A stretch of 17,605 nt of DNA. Origin: Kroppenstedtia sanguinis (GTDB taxonomy: Bacteria; Bacillota; Bacilli; Thermoactinomycetales; DSM-45169). Both the position numbers and the translations under genes were made by a program. A model generated the notes under the pieces. It ran no database searches. It saw only the letters and a program-made list of their open reading frames with translations, and had not been told where the DNA came from. The stretch is taken from contig NZ_JBNPXF010000036.1 of assembly GCF_050433445.1 (NCBI RefSeq), positions 1 to 17,605 on the forward strand, written 5' to 3'. Of the stretch, positions 1 through 7,575 are shown piece after piece (position 1 is the stretch's first letter; each line of letters starts with the position of its first letter).

Positions 1-522
1 CCCCTGGATCCGCAAACGATGATGGGCGCGCAAGCCTCACGGGATCAGTTTGAGAAGATCATGAGCTACCTGGATATCGGGAAGCAGGAAGGGGCTCGGG
101 TTTTGATCGGCGGGGAGGCTTACCGAAACGAATCCTATCCTGATGGTTTTTATGTGAAACCGACCATTTTTGAAGGAAACAACCGGATGCGCATCTTCCA
201 GGAAGAGATCTTCGGACCAGTGGTATCTGTTACCACATTTAAGGATGAGCAAGAGTTGCTGGAGATCGCCAACGATACCCTGTACGGATTGGGTTCGGGA
301 CTCTGGACGAGAGATGTCCATCAGGCCTATCAGATCGCCCGCAAGATCGAAGCGGGTCGGGTCTGGATCAACTGTTATCATCAGTATCCAGCCCATGCGG
401 CCTTCGGGGGATATAAACAATCGGGGATCGGGCGGGAGAATCACAAGATGATGCTGGAACATTACCAGCAGACGAAGAACCTGCTGATTTCCTATGATCA
501 AAATCCGACAGGATTATTCTGA
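1..522 (+). CDS. Aldehyde dehydrogenase (NAD-dependent, acetaldehyde dehydrogenase type), C-terminal part
   Basis: The reading frame is open from the first base, so the gene enters from outside the window; about 173 C-terminal residues are visible of a family usually near 500. Seen directly are the conserved EEIFGPVVSV segment (about 200-230) and the C-terminal GGYKQSGIGRE segment (about 406-438), both signatures of the ALDH superfamily. The NAD-binding Rossmann part, the general-base Glu and the nucleophilic Cys would lie upstream and cannot be checked. The family oxidises aldehydes to carboxylic acids with NAD(P)+ in the cytoplasm. The next gene encodes DUF779, which commonly accompanies the ExaC/AcoD-like acetaldehyde dehydrogenases, so a role in acetaldehyde or alcohol oxidation is inferred. 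The exact substrate is not shown. Confidence 0.93.
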   Translation, partial: PLDPQTMMGAQASRDQFEKIMSYLDIGKQEGARVLIGGEAYRNESYPDGFYVKPTIFEGNNRMRIFQEEIFGPVVSVTTFKDEQELLEIANDTLYGLGSGLWTRDVHQAYQIARKIEAGRVWINCYHQYPAHAAFGGYKQSGIGRENHKMMLEHYQQTKNLLISYDQNPTGLF

Positions 523-544
523 GCCGATGGAAGAGAAAAAAGCG

Positions 545-919
545 ATGGAGCGACTCCCCCGAGTTCTTGTCACCGAGGCAGCGGCACAAGTGATCGATCG
601 GCTGCGGGAAGAGCATGGGGATCTGATGTTTCACCAGAGCGGAGGTTGTTGTGACGGATCGGCGCCGATGTGCTTCCGAAAAGGGGAGTTCCGGACAGGG
701 ATGAGTGATGTGCGTTTGGGAGAGGTTCACGGGTGTGACTTTTATATGTCCCGCTCCCAATTTGAATACTGGAAACATACCCAACTGACCGTGGATATCA
801 CAGAAGGACGGGGGGCCTCCTTCTCTTTGGAGATTCCCCTGGGGCTTCGTTTCCTGATCCGATCCCGTCCTTATACTGAGGAGGAACAGGAGCAACTGGC
901 GCCGGTGGAAGAAGGATGA
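545..919 (+). CDS. DUF779 family protein, partner of aldehyde dehydrogenase
   Basis: A small soluble protein of 124 residues from this start. The hallmark is the cysteine-rich HQSGGCCDGSAPMC segment (Cys35, Cys36, Cys43), followed by a GCDFYMS stretch and a C-terminal part ending in a run of acidic residues. This matches DUF779, whose biochemical role is not established to my knowledge; clustered cysteines suggest metal or redox chemistry. I chose the ATG at 545 because GGAAGAG lies 9 bases upstream and family members begin close to this point. In-frame starts at 527 and 494 exist but lack a good ribosome site. It begins 22 bases after the aldehyde dehydrogenase stop, so the two are probably cotranscribed and act together. 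Confidence 0.85.
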   Translation: MERLPRVLVTEAAAQVIDRLREEHGDLMFHQSGGCCDGSAPMCFRKGEFRTGMSDVRLGEVHGCDFYMSRSQFEYWKHTQLTVDITEGRGASFSLEIPLGLRFLIRSRPYTEEEQEQLAPVEEG

Positions 920-925
920 ACGGTC

Positions 926-956
926 AAAGAACGGGTCGACCAGCGGCCCGTTCTTT
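926..956. terminator. Bidirectional hairpin terminator between convergent genes
   Basis: AAAGAACGGG and CCCGTTCTTT form a perfect 10-bp stem with an 11-base loop. It lies 6 bases after the DUF779 stop and 12 bases from the stop of the convergent minus-strand oxidase gene. The A-rich left foot and T-rich right foot let it act on both strands, although no long T run follows the stem. Confidence 0.8.
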
Positions 957-968
957 GTCATGGATGGT

Positions 969-2285
969 TTACAAACCGAAGATGCGTCGTAGATAGGGGT
1001 TGAGGAAGCGTCCGTCGGGATCCAGCTGATGCCGGATGTGTTGGAAGTCATGCCAGTGGGGATAAAGTTTGCTAAGTTCATCGGCTCCCAAGTGGTGCAT
1101 CTTTCCCCAATGGGGGCGTCCTTCATGACGGAGGAAGATGTGTTCCATCGCTTGGAAGTATTCTTTGTAGGCCATCCCTTTGTACATATGGACGGCGACG
1201 AAGGCGGAGTCTCGACCGTAAGCGGGGCTGAGCCAGATGTCATCCCCTTTGACAAATCGGATTTCGATGGGGAAATGAACCTGGAACTGGTTTTCCTCCA
1301 GCGCTTGTTTCATCTCTTCGATCACTGCTGGCAGGGATGCAAAGGGAACGCTGTATTCCATCTCGTTAAATCGGACATGACGGGGGGTGGCAAAGAGGGA
1401 TTGGCTGTTGCCGGTCTCTTCAAATTGAGGAACGCCCCAAGCGGAGATGCGGCTGACCGTCTGGCTGAAACGAGGGAAGATCCGGGCTCCCTCCGACAGG
1501 CACCAAAAGGCGCCGTTTTCCAGGACCCACTTGTTGAAGGAGCTCCACCATCCTTTGCGGGTGGGAGGAGCATCAGTCTTGTTCATAAACTTGGCCTGGA
1601 CGGAGTCAGTATAGGGAAACCAGAAAAACTCAAAGTGCCGGTGATTCGATGGATACTCCTCCAACCGATTGACCACTTCAGCCAGTGGCAGTCGCTTGCT
1701 CTGAAAATGGAGGCGATACAAGGGTTCCACTCGCAAGCGAACTTGGCTGATGATCCCTAGACTCCCGATAGATACCCGGGCCGCTTGGTACAGGTTCGGA
1801 TCTTGCTTTGCAGAGCATTCCCGGATCTGACCGTCGGCAGTGACCAGGGTGAGGGCCTCAACCTGCTGGGAGAGGTTTCCTAATCCCAGACCCGTACCAT
1901 GGGTGCCGGTGCTGATAGCGCCGGCGATAGACTGGACATCGATATCTCCCAGGTTTTCCGGTGACCAGCCTTGTTGGAGGAGAGAGGCGCCCAGGGCTTT
2001 TAGCTTGGTTCCACCCAAGACAGACACTTGTTGTTGTTCAGAGTTCACGGTTTGCACACCCTGCATCCGGTCCAGGGAGACGAGGAGGGAATCTGTTTCT
2101 ACCAGTGGGGTGAAGGAATGGCCAGAGCCGATCACCCGGATGGTGGTGCCCTTTTCCTGGGCCCGGTGGATGAGAGAGACTACCTCCTCTTCTGTGGTGG
2201 GGAAGGCGGCTTCCCGAGGGGTGAAGCGGACGGATCCGGACCAGTTGGTGCGAGTCTGGGGTTTGTTGTCCACGGCGGAGTTCAT
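969..2285 (-). CDS. FAD-linked oxidase, D-arabinono-1,4-lactone oxidase family
   Basis: 438 residues, typical for the aldonolactone oxidase family. The N-terminal FAD-binding PCMH-type domain has WSGSV (residues 15-19) and GSGHSFTPL; His56 of this motif is the usual covalent FAD attachment site in the family. An SIAGAISTGTHGTG stretch follows, as expected for this fold. The C-terminal half ends with the characteristic HWGK segment and a DPDGRFLNPYL motif. Such enzymes oxidise sugar lactones or polyols (D-arabinono-lactone, L-gulono-lactone, xylitol) with oxygen, giving hydrogen peroxide; the substrate here cannot be read from sequence. No signal peptide is evident. The start codon overlaps the stop of the upstream deaminase/aldolase-like gene as ATGA, implying translational coupling and a shared pathway. 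Confidence 0.88.
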   Translation of the reverse strand: MNSAVDNKPQTRTNWSGSVRFTPREAAFPTTEEEVVSLIHRAQEKGTTIRVIGSGHSFTPLVETDSLLVSLDRMQGVQTVNSEQQQVSVLGGTKLKALGASLLQQGWSPENLGDIDVQSIAGAISTGTHGTGLGLGNLSQQVEALTLVTADGQIRECSAKQDPNLYQAARVSIGSLGIISQVRLRVEPLYRLHFQSKRLPLAEVVNRLEEYPSNHRHFEFFWFPYTDSVQAKFMNKTDAPPTRKGWWSSFNKWVLENGAFWCLSEGARIFPRFSQTVSRISAWGVPQFEETGNSQSLFATPRHVRFNEMEYSVPFASLPAVIEEMKQALEENQFQVHFPIEIRFVKGDDIWLSPAYGRDSAFVAVHMYKGMAYKEYFQAMEHIFLRHEGRPHWGKMHHLGADELSKLYPHWHDFQHIRHQLDPDGRFLNPYLRRIFGL

Positions 2286-3472
2286 AGGAAACAGGCCCCC
2301 ATTCCTCGGTATGTCGGATAGCGATCGATAGCTTCACCAGCGGAAATGATCCACAATTCGTTGAAATGCTCGCACAATTCTCCTGCCTTGGCATGGCGAA
2401 AAAAGACCGGATCTCCCAGAGAGAGACCGCCTTCTTTCAAGCGAAGGGGGGTCTGTACTTCACCAGCTCCTTCAAGGGAGGTTAATCGGGCTTCCGCTGG
2501 GAGATAAGGACGGGGAAGTCGATCTGCCCCCGCCGCACCGGAAGCGATGTAACCGCCTCCGGAGCAAGTGTAAATTCCCGGCCGGGGGTGACGGGTCACT
2601 TCCAGGGCGAAACCCGCCGCTGGTTGATAGCGAAAGGAATGGTAGTGATCAAAGAGGATGGGAGAGTAAAAACCGGAACCGACCGTCACCTCGGTCACCA
2701 CATCCTCCTGGGCGGTTTCTGCTAGGCTCCCCGTCCCGCCACCATTGATGAAGCGGGGAGAAAGTCCCAATTCTCTCAGGGCGGTCGTCCATTCTTTACG
2801 AATGCGGGCGGCCCGGCGAATGGAATGTTTTTTCAACAGACGGACCCCCCCGTTTTTTAGCACTTGGCCGGGAACACGATCACCCACTCCAGCGACTTGG
2901 GCCTCATAACCCATGATCCCATCCAGTCGGAGGTGCTTGGCGTCGCGGATTTTTTTCGCTGTCTCCAGAAATGAATCCAGGGTGAATAAGGGAGAGCGAT
3001 GGACGCCAAAATGAAGGCCCGGTAAGGAGACGGAAAGATCTATATCCAGGCAGACCGGGAGGCAAACCTCTTGTTCCCGCCCCACCTCCTCCAGTCGGTC
3101 CACGTGTGGGGGGGAATCCACCATCAGAGTGATCTCTTTTCCCGCTTGGACCTGGTTGGCGACGGAGCGCAACTTTTCCTTTTCCCAAGCCGGGTAGGCG
3201 ACGAGCAGATCGTCGAATCCTTGTTCCGCCAAAAATACGGCTTCCGACGGGGAGTAACACATCACTCCCTGGAAGGGCGCGCCGGAATCCAGAATCCGTT
3301 GAAGCACAGGCACGCTGCGGATCGATTTGCTGGCGATCCGCACGTTCTTTCCACTGCTCCGATCTCGAATGTTCTTGATGTTTTCCTGCAACAGATCCAG
3401 GTCGAGAAAGGCAAAAGGTTTGGGAATATCGGAAAAGGCCTTTTTGTAATGGACATAGCGATTCTCACTCAA
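2282..3472 (-). CDS. PLP-dependent amino acid deaminase/aldolase-like protein (alanine racemase N-terminal fold)
   Basis: 396 residues. The N-terminal TIM-barrel domain carries a beta-strand-Lys motif, VRIASKSIRS, in which Lys49 is the predicted Schiff-base lysine for pyridoxal phosphate. A later NGGGTGS stretch is a likely phosphate-binding loop. The C-terminal part has HAKAGELCEHFNE, placing His and Cys as in the metal site of D-threonine aldolase-like domains. Known relatives include D-threonine aldolase and D-serine dehydratase, so action on a D-hydroxy amino acid is plausible but unproven. The start is TTG, chosen because GAGGTGA lies 7 bases upstream and no better ATG is in frame. It is the first gene of a coupled pair with the downstream lactone oxidase. 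I did not find a convincing minus-strand promoter in the A/T-rich leader at about 3490-3610. Confidence 0.85.
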   Translation of the reverse strand: MSENRYVHYKKAFSDIPKPFAFLDLDLLQENIKNIRDRSSGKNVRIASKSIRSVPVLQRILDSGAPFQGVMCYSPSEAVFLAEQGFDDLLVAYPAWEKEKLRSVANQVQAGKEITLMVDSPPHVDRLEEVGREQEVCLPVCLDIDLSVSLPGLHFGVHRSPLFTLDSFLETAKKIRDAKHLRLDGIMGYEAQVAGVGDRVPGQVLKNGGVRLLKKHSIRRAARIRKEWTTALRELGLSPRFINGGGTGSLAETAQEDVVTEVTVGSGFYSPILFDHYHSFRYQPAAGFALEVTRHPRPGIYTCSGGGYIASGAAGADRLPRPYLPAEARLTSLEGAGEVQTPLRLKEGGLSLGDPVFFRHAKAGELCEHFNELWIISAGEAIDRYPTYRGMGACFL

Positions 3473-3479
3473 AATCAGG

Positions 3480-3486
3480 TCACCTC
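3480..3486 (-). promoter_or_regulatory. Ribosome binding site fixing a TTG start
   Basis: On the minus strand GAGGTGA is followed after 7 bases by TTG at 3472-3470. The strong site and good spacing decide the non-ATG start of the deaminase/aldolase-like gene. Confidence 0.75.
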
Positions 3487-3686
3487 TTTTTCAGGAGAAT
3501 CCATCCCTTCGATAAAACTGCTGAGAAAATAACACCCTTTCTAAAAGTTCCGTCTATAAATAGAATAATAGATGAGTGAGAAGAGTTCCAGTATAAAGAG
3601 AAATAACGATGAAAAGAGAGGGCGGGATGGGATGGTGGAGCTTCGCATGGAGTGATTTTGGGTCGTCAGAATAACGAAAACGACAT

Positions 3687-3908
3687 GTGAAACCCCATCC
3701 CGACCGGCTGATTCCCAAGTATGGATTTACGAGATATGTGAAATCGGATCCCGAGGAACTTGGCGAACCTGAAATCCCAATGTCTTTAGACATCCAAGAT
3801 TATTCTGAGGTGACTGCGGATATGACTGCCAAGGATTTTCCCTCCGTCAGGAGACGGGGAGCAAGAGAAAACCACGAGAGGAGTGGAAGAGGATGCGTGT
3901 GCTGGTGA
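3687..3908 (+). CDS. Short hypothetical ORF, uncertain
   Basis: A 73-codon frame with a GTG start in the otherwise gene-free 420-base stretch between the divergent deaminase/aldolase-like gene and the epimerase gene. The first 55 or so residues look protein-like, with an acidic DPEELGEPEIPMSLDIQDYS stretch, whereas the tail is basic and runs 16 bases into the epimerase gene. I recognise no family and see no clear ribosome site before the GTG. It may be a small real gene, the remnant of a longer one, or chance. The remainder of the stretch (3490-3686) is A/T-rich leader with nothing else I can name. Confidence 0.25.
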   Translation: MKPHPDRLIPKYGFTRYVKSDPEELGEPEIPMSLDIQDYSEVTADMTAKDFPSVRRRGARENHERSGRGCVCW

Positions 3909-4870
3909 CAGGAGGAACAGGGTTTCTGGGAAGAAATTTGGTGCAACAGTTGCTGGAACGAGGAGATGAGGTGACTCTTCTGTACCGCCGGGAAGAAAAG
4001 CGGGAACGGTTGCCTGAGAAGATCCGCAGGGAGGTGCGTTTTTTTAAGGGGGATGTGCTGGAACCGGAATCACTGAGCGGTTGCACCCGGGGGATGGAGT
4101 GGGTATTTCATACCGCTGGGAATGTTGCTTGGGGGAGGGCTTTACGGAAAAACATGGGGAACAGTCATGTTCAGGGGACGAAAAATATGGTGAAGGAAGT
4201 GATGCGGGGGAATGTGAATCGGTTGATTCAGACGAGCTCTGCGGCGGCGGTGGGATTTTCCGACACCGGGAAACCGGTGGATGAAACCTTTCCTTTCAAC
4301 GGAGATCGATTGAACAATGGATATGCCATGGCGAAACGGCAGGCGGAATGCATCGTGTTGGAAGAGACAGAAGCTGGCCGATTGCCAGGTGTGGTGGTCA
4401 ACCCGAGCATTATTTTAGGGGAGGGCCGCCCGGGATTTGTGCGGGAGGTAGCCCAAGGAAAGTTACGATTCGCACCGGCAGGAGGTGTCAACCTCTGTGA
4501 TGTGGCAGATGTGGTGGAAGGACATCTGGGAGCGGCAGAGAGGGGGAGAATCGGCGAACGGTACCTCCTGGGTGGGGCCAATTTGTCTCTGGCAGAGGCG
4601 TTTCAGATGATCGCCGATGCTGCCGGTGCAAATCGGAGAATCCAGACTCTTCCTCGATGGTTGGCGGTGGGAGGTGCGGCAGCAGGGGAGATCTATGGAT
4701 ATCTGAAGAAGAGAGAAGCCCCCCTGGCCTGGGATCTGGTTCGGCTGATGAACGGGGCCGTCTATTATGACTCTTCCAAAGCGGCAAGGGAGTTGGGCTA
4801 CCGCTGGAAGCCTTTGCAGGAAACCATCGCCGACAGTGTGGAATGGATGCGAGAGCAGGGCCGCCTCTGA
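3893..4870 (+). CDS. NAD-dependent epimerase/dehydratase (extended short-chain dehydrogenase)
   Basis: 325 residues, normal for extended SDRs. The N-terminal Rossmann nucleotide site reads TGGTGFLG (residues 6-13), with Asp54 in the GDV motif near the adenine. The catalytic pair is Tyr144 and Lys148 in YAMAK, with a serine cluster at 115-116 supplying the usual Ser. The C-terminal part ends with the ARELGYRWKPLQETIADSVEW pattern (about 297-318) seen in dihydroflavonol-reductase-like and sugar-epimerase SDRs. A soluble NAD(P)-dependent enzyme acting on a nucleotide sugar or a ketone is expected; the substrate is unknown. GGAGTGGAAGAGG immediately upstream supports the ATG. It lies 66 bases ahead of lipM, which appears to have its own promoter. 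Confidence 0.9.
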   Translation: MRVLVTGGTGFLGRNLVQQLLERGDEVTLLYRREEKRERLPEKIRREVRFFKGDVLEPESLSGCTRGMEWVFHTAGNVAWGRALRKNMGNSHVQGTKNMVKEVMRGNVNRLIQTSSAAAVGFSDTGKPVDETFPFNGDRLNNGYAMAKRQAECIVLEETEAGRLPGVVVNPSIILGEGRPGFVREVAQGKLRFAPAGGVNLCDVADVVEGHLGAAERGRIGERYLLGGANLSLAEAFQMIADAAGANRRIQTLPRWLAVGGAAAGEIYGYLKKREAPLAWDLVRLMNGAVYYDSSKAARELGYRWKPLQETIADSVEWMREQGRL

Positions 4871-4876
4871 TTCGGT

Positions 4877-4905
4877 TTGTGGATGTGTAATAGAAGCGGT
4901 AAAAT
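4877..4905 (+). promoter_or_regulatory. Possible SigA promoter of lipM
   Basis: TTGTGG and TAAAAT are separated by 17 bases in the gap before lipM, about 30 bases upstream of its start. The -10 matches 5 of 6 consensus positions, the -35 only 3 of 6. Confidence 0.4.
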
Positions 4906-4936
4906 AGTCTCGTATCTGAAAGGCAGGTGATGGAGG

Positions 4937-5773
4937 ATGAGAGCCGGTATCTGGCGTCTCTTGCATACAGGAAACCATTCTAGTGCGGAAAACATGGCTA
5001 TCGACGAGGCGATCCTGACTTCCGTCAGCAAAGGGGAATCCCCGCCCACCCTTCGTTTCTATGGGTGGGATCCTGCGACGCTGTCCATCGGTTATTTTCA
5101 ACGTGTGGAGAAAGAAGTGAATCGGGAGCAGCTCCATGCCAAGGGACTGGGCTTGGTGCGTCGCCCCACAGGCGGACGGGCGGTCCTCCATGATCAGGAA
5201 GTTACCTACAGTGTGATCCTCGAGGAGGATTACCCAGGGATGCCCACTTCCGTAACCGCTTCCTACCGGGTACTCAGCACCGGGTTGCTGGAAGGGTTTC
5301 GGGAGTTAGGTTTGCAGGCGGAAATGGTCCCTCTGGAGACCGAGGCGGAGAAGGCGCAATATGCATCCATGGGGTCGGCGGCCTGTTTTGACTCCCCTTC
5401 TAACTATGAACTGGTGGTGGAAGGGAAAAAAGTGGCGGGCAGTGCCCAGACTCGGCAACGGGGTGTGATTATGCAGCATGGTTCCATTTTGTTGGATTTG
5501 GATGCGGACCTTCTCTTCGATGTCCTCAACTTTCCTTCAGAGAGGGTGAAGGAGCGGATGAAGCAAGGCTTTCTCAACAAAGCGGTGGCCATCAATCAGT
5601 TGCGGCAACCTCCGGTCTCCTTTGATGAAACAGTGCGTGCAATGACCCGAGGCTTTGAAAAGGGATTACAGATCCAGCTCAAACCTGGAGAATTAACCCC
5701 GCAGGAACAGAAGCTGACACAGGAATTGGTTTCATCCCGCTATGGACGGGATGAGTGGAATTTAAGAAGATAA
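4937..5773 (+). CDS. lipM: Octanoyl-[GcvH]:protein N-octanoyltransferase LipM
   Basis: 278 residues of the biotin/lipoate A/B ligase fold, and recognisably the orthologue of B. subtilis LipM over its full length. It contains RRPTGGRAVLHDQEVTYS (about 75-92), the acyl-binding loop. Cys150 in AACFDSPS is the acyl-thioester nucleophile, and Lys165 lies in VEGKKVAGSAQTRQ. The enzyme moves octanoate from acyl carrier protein to the H protein of glycine cleavage, the first step of lipoate assembly in Bacilli; LipA and LipL complete it. It is soluble and cytoplasmic. AGGTGA 6 bases before the ATG supports the start. The stop codon TAA lies inside the 9-bp target duplication of a mobile element inserted 2 bases later, which separates the gene from its probable terminator. 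Confidence 0.95.
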   Translation: MRAGIWRLLHTGNHSSAENMAIDEAILTSVSKGESPPTLRFYGWDPATLSIGYFQRVEKEVNREQLHAKGLGLVRRPTGGRAVLHDQEVTYSVILEEDYPGMPTSVTASYRVLSTGLLEGFRELGLQAEMVPLETEAEKAQYASMGSAACFDSPSNYELVVEGKKVAGSAQTRQRGVIMQHGSILLDLDADLLFDVLNFPSERVKERMKQGFLNKAVAINQLRQPPVSFDETVRAMTRGFEKGLQIQLKPGELTPQEQKLTQELVSSRYGRDEWNLRR

Positions 5774-5775
5774 AC

Positions 5776-5984
5776 CAGGCGTGTTGATTAGTCATATTTT
5801 AGGTAGAAAATAAGGTGGGGATAGTGGGACGGTGAAGAGCCTTTGCGTTCTTGGCAAGAGATCGTAGCCGTCCCACCCTCCCCGTCCCCTCAAGCAATAC
5901 TTTACGATGGGGGCAATGGGAAGAGCGAAACGATCCTTTCGCTCTTCCCATCATCCATTTTATGGTTTTTAATCAACAGCCTTG
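5776..5984 (+). mobile_element. Short non-autonomous transposable element, copy 1 (209 bp, hairpin type)
   Basis: The left end reads CAGGCGTGTTGATTA and the right end, on the other strand, CAAGGCTGTTGATTA, giving imperfect terminal inverted repeats. It is flanked by a perfect 9-bp duplication AAGATAAAC (5767-5775 and 5985-5993). There is no coding capacity. The interior holds two strong hairpins: one closed by GTGGGACGG/CCGTCCCAC (5824-5876), and a perfect 15-bp stem with a 6-base loop (5916-5951). The element is closely similar along its length to copy 3 at 14132-14332 on the opposite strand. It is inserted directly behind lipM. The parent insertion sequence is not in the window and I do not assign a family. 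Confidence 0.85.
5916..5951. other. Perfect 15-bp hairpin inside mobile element copy 1
   Basis: ATGGGAAGAGCGAAA pairs exactly with TTTCGCTCTTCCCAT around the loop CGATCC. Copy 3 has a degraded version of the same hairpin, keeping GAACGAAA/TTTCGCTC with one mismatch. As RNA it could stabilise or terminate the lipM transcript; this is inference. Confidence 0.7.
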
Positions 5985-6004
5985 AAGATAAACGAATCTC
6001 TTCC

Positions 6005-6037
6005 GCAAGCCCCCGTCGATTCACGGCGGGGGCTTGC
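6005..6037. terminator. Hairpin terminator, probably originally of lipM
   Basis: GCAAGCCCCCG and CGGGGGCTTGC form an 11-bp G/C-rich stem. Without the mobile element it would start about 22 bases after the lipM stop. The downstream T content is poor (CCCTTTC), so efficiency is uncertain. Confidence 0.6.
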
Positions 6038-6114
6038 CCTTTCAAAGCATCACACCTTCCTTTTCAGTTCCATATGATGAACGACCATTCCTAGGAAAAA
6101 GGAAGGTGCCGAAA

Positions 6115-7527
6115 ATGGGGCTGTCTGTGGCACACGGAACCTATGCTTTGGTAACCCTAGTCATTATCGGGGCCATGCTGTTCCGGCGTGGAGTGATCTT
6201 GCCCGCATGGATCGGAACCTGGCTGGTCGCCTGGCTATGGAAAGGGGATCTGGTGAACGGTTTTCAGGCTGTTTTTAATGCCAACCTAGTGGCAGCACGG
6301 GAATTGTTCAGTATCTTTCTGATCATTGCCTTCATGGTGGGACTGTTACGCTCCCTGGAGGATCTGGGTGCCGACCGGTTGATGGTGGCACCGGTGCAAC
6401 GATTGATGGTGAACGCTCATCTTTCCTACTTTATACTGGCCGGGGTGACCTATATTTTGTCCCTGTTTTTTTGGCCGACACCGGCGGTCCCTCTGATTGG
6501 AGCCTTGTTGTTGCCACCAGCCATCCGGGCGGGACTTCCGGCTATCGGTGGAGCGGTGGCGATCTCCCTGGCTGGTCAAGGGATGGCCCTTTCATCAGAT
6601 TATGTCATGCAGGTGGCTCCCATGTTAAGTGCCAAGGCCGCCGGGGTGAGTTCAGCAGCTGTGGCGGAGCGGGCCTGGATTCTCTCCTGGATTACCGGAT
6701 GGGTTGCTCTCGGGTGGGCTTATTTTGTCTTGCGAAAACAAATTAGGAAGAAGGATCAGACGACACCGAGGACGAAGCTGAACTTCCGACAGAATGAGGA
6801 GGAATTCCGTTTTTTGCGTGTGAAGGATACAACGGTTTGGGGACGGGTCTTTGCGGTGTGGGTTCCCTTGTCGTTGTTGGGTGTCATGGTTTATATGGCC
6901 ACCTCCAAATCAGGGAGGCCATCGATGGCGGGTTTGGGAGGAGCTGCTTTGATCGGAGGCGTGGCGGCGATATTGTTGACCGCATCCACCGTCGCCTATG
7001 CGCGGATCCAAGCTTTGGACCGGATCAGTGACCATCTGGTGGCGGGTTTTTTGTTCGCCTTTCGCACGATGGGACCGGTGGTGCCCATCGCTGGATTCTT
7101 CTTTCTCGGGAGCGGGGATTTTTCCGGGGAGATCCTGACTGCAGGGAAGGATGCTCCCTCCTTCCTGTTTGACTTGGTTCAGGCGGGGCAGAACCTGATT
7201 CCCGATCACGGGGTTTTGACTACATTTGGCATCTTGATCGTCGGTATGATCACAGGTCTGGACGGATCCGGTTTTTCCGGGCTCCCCTTAACGGGAGGAC
7301 TAGCGGGAGCCTTGGCCACCCCTTCGGGGATGGACCCTGTCACTTTGGCTGCCGTGGGTCAGATGGGCAGTATCTGGACCGGGGGTGGGACGATCATCGC
7401 CTGGTCTTCGTTGATGGCGGTGGCAGGTTTTGCCGGAGTATCGGTGATGGAGTTGGTTCGCAGGAATTTCCTCCCCGTGTTGGCGGGCTTGATCCTGTCC
7501 ACTCTGGTGGCCGTGTGGATTTGGTAA
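6115..7527 (+). CDS. Polytopic membrane transporter, substrate unknown
   Basis: 470 residues with about 11 to 12 hydrophobic segments spread over the whole length, hence an integral membrane protein. A basic cytoplasmic-looking loop (RKQIRKKDQTTPRTK) separates two halves. Each half has a glycine/proline-rich stretch: WPTPAVPLIGALLLPPAIRA in the first, and GLDGSGFSGLPLTGG followed by GSIWTGGGT in the second. This resembles the re-entrant loops of ion-transporter superfamily permeases (GntP, DcuC and AbgT-like), but I do not recognise a named family. I chose the ATG at 6115 because GGAAGGTG lies about 7 bases upstream; the longer frame starting at 6034 would overlap the hairpin terminator. It stands alone between lipM and the mrfA promoter. 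It could carry an organic anion or be an ion antiporter; this is open. Confidence 0.8.
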   Translation: MGLSVAHGTYALVTLVIIGAMLFRRGVILPAWIGTWLVAWLWKGDLVNGFQAVFNANLVAARELFSIFLIIAFMVGLLRSLEDLGADRLMVAPVQRLMVNAHLSYFILAGVTYILSLFFWPTPAVPLIGALLLPPAIRAGLPAIGGAVAISLAGQGMALSSDYVMQVAPMLSAKAAGVSSAAVAERAWILSWITGWVALGWAYFVLRKQIRKKDQTTPRTKLNFRQNEEEFRFLRVKDTTVWGRVFAVWVPLSLLGVMVYMATSKSGRPSMAGLGGAALIGGVAAILLTASTVAYARIQALDRISDHLVAGFLFAFRTMGPVVPIAGFFFLGSGDFSGEILTAGKDAPSFLFDLVQAGQNLIPDHGVLTTFGILIVGMITGLDGSGFSGLPLTGGLAGALATPSGMDPVTLAAVGQMGSIWTGGGTIIAWSSLMAVAGFAGVSVMELVRRNFLPVLAGLILSTLVAVWIW

Positions 7528-7546
7528 AAGCGGGAGCAGGTCCCTC

Positions 7547-7575
7547 TTGATTCCCGAACGTGTTTTCGGTATCCT
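7547..7575 (+). promoter_or_regulatory. Predicted promoter of mrfAB
   Basis: TTGATT and TATCCT are separated by exactly 17 bases, each matching 4 of 6 consensus positions. The -10 ends 25 bases before the mrfA start codon. A LexA-like box occupies the spacer. Confidence 0.5.
7555..7568. promoter_or_regulatory. Candidate LexA (DinR) operator in the mrfAB promoter
   Basis: CGAACGTGTTTTCG matches the Bacillus SOS box core CGAAC-N4-GTTCG except for one base (T for the second-half G). It lies wholly between the predicted -35 and -10 elements, the position expected for a repressor site. Binding is inferred. Confidence 0.45.

Noticed and set aside
368..1255. Minus-strand open frame of 295 codons over the first genes
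   Set aside because: It overlaps the aldehyde dehydrogenase, DUF779 and oxidase genes and reads as a shadow frame through a terminator hairpin.
5843..6094. Plus-strand 83-codon open frame behind lipM
   Set aside because: It runs through the mobile element hairpins, the target duplication and the terminator hairpin, so the open frame is accidental.
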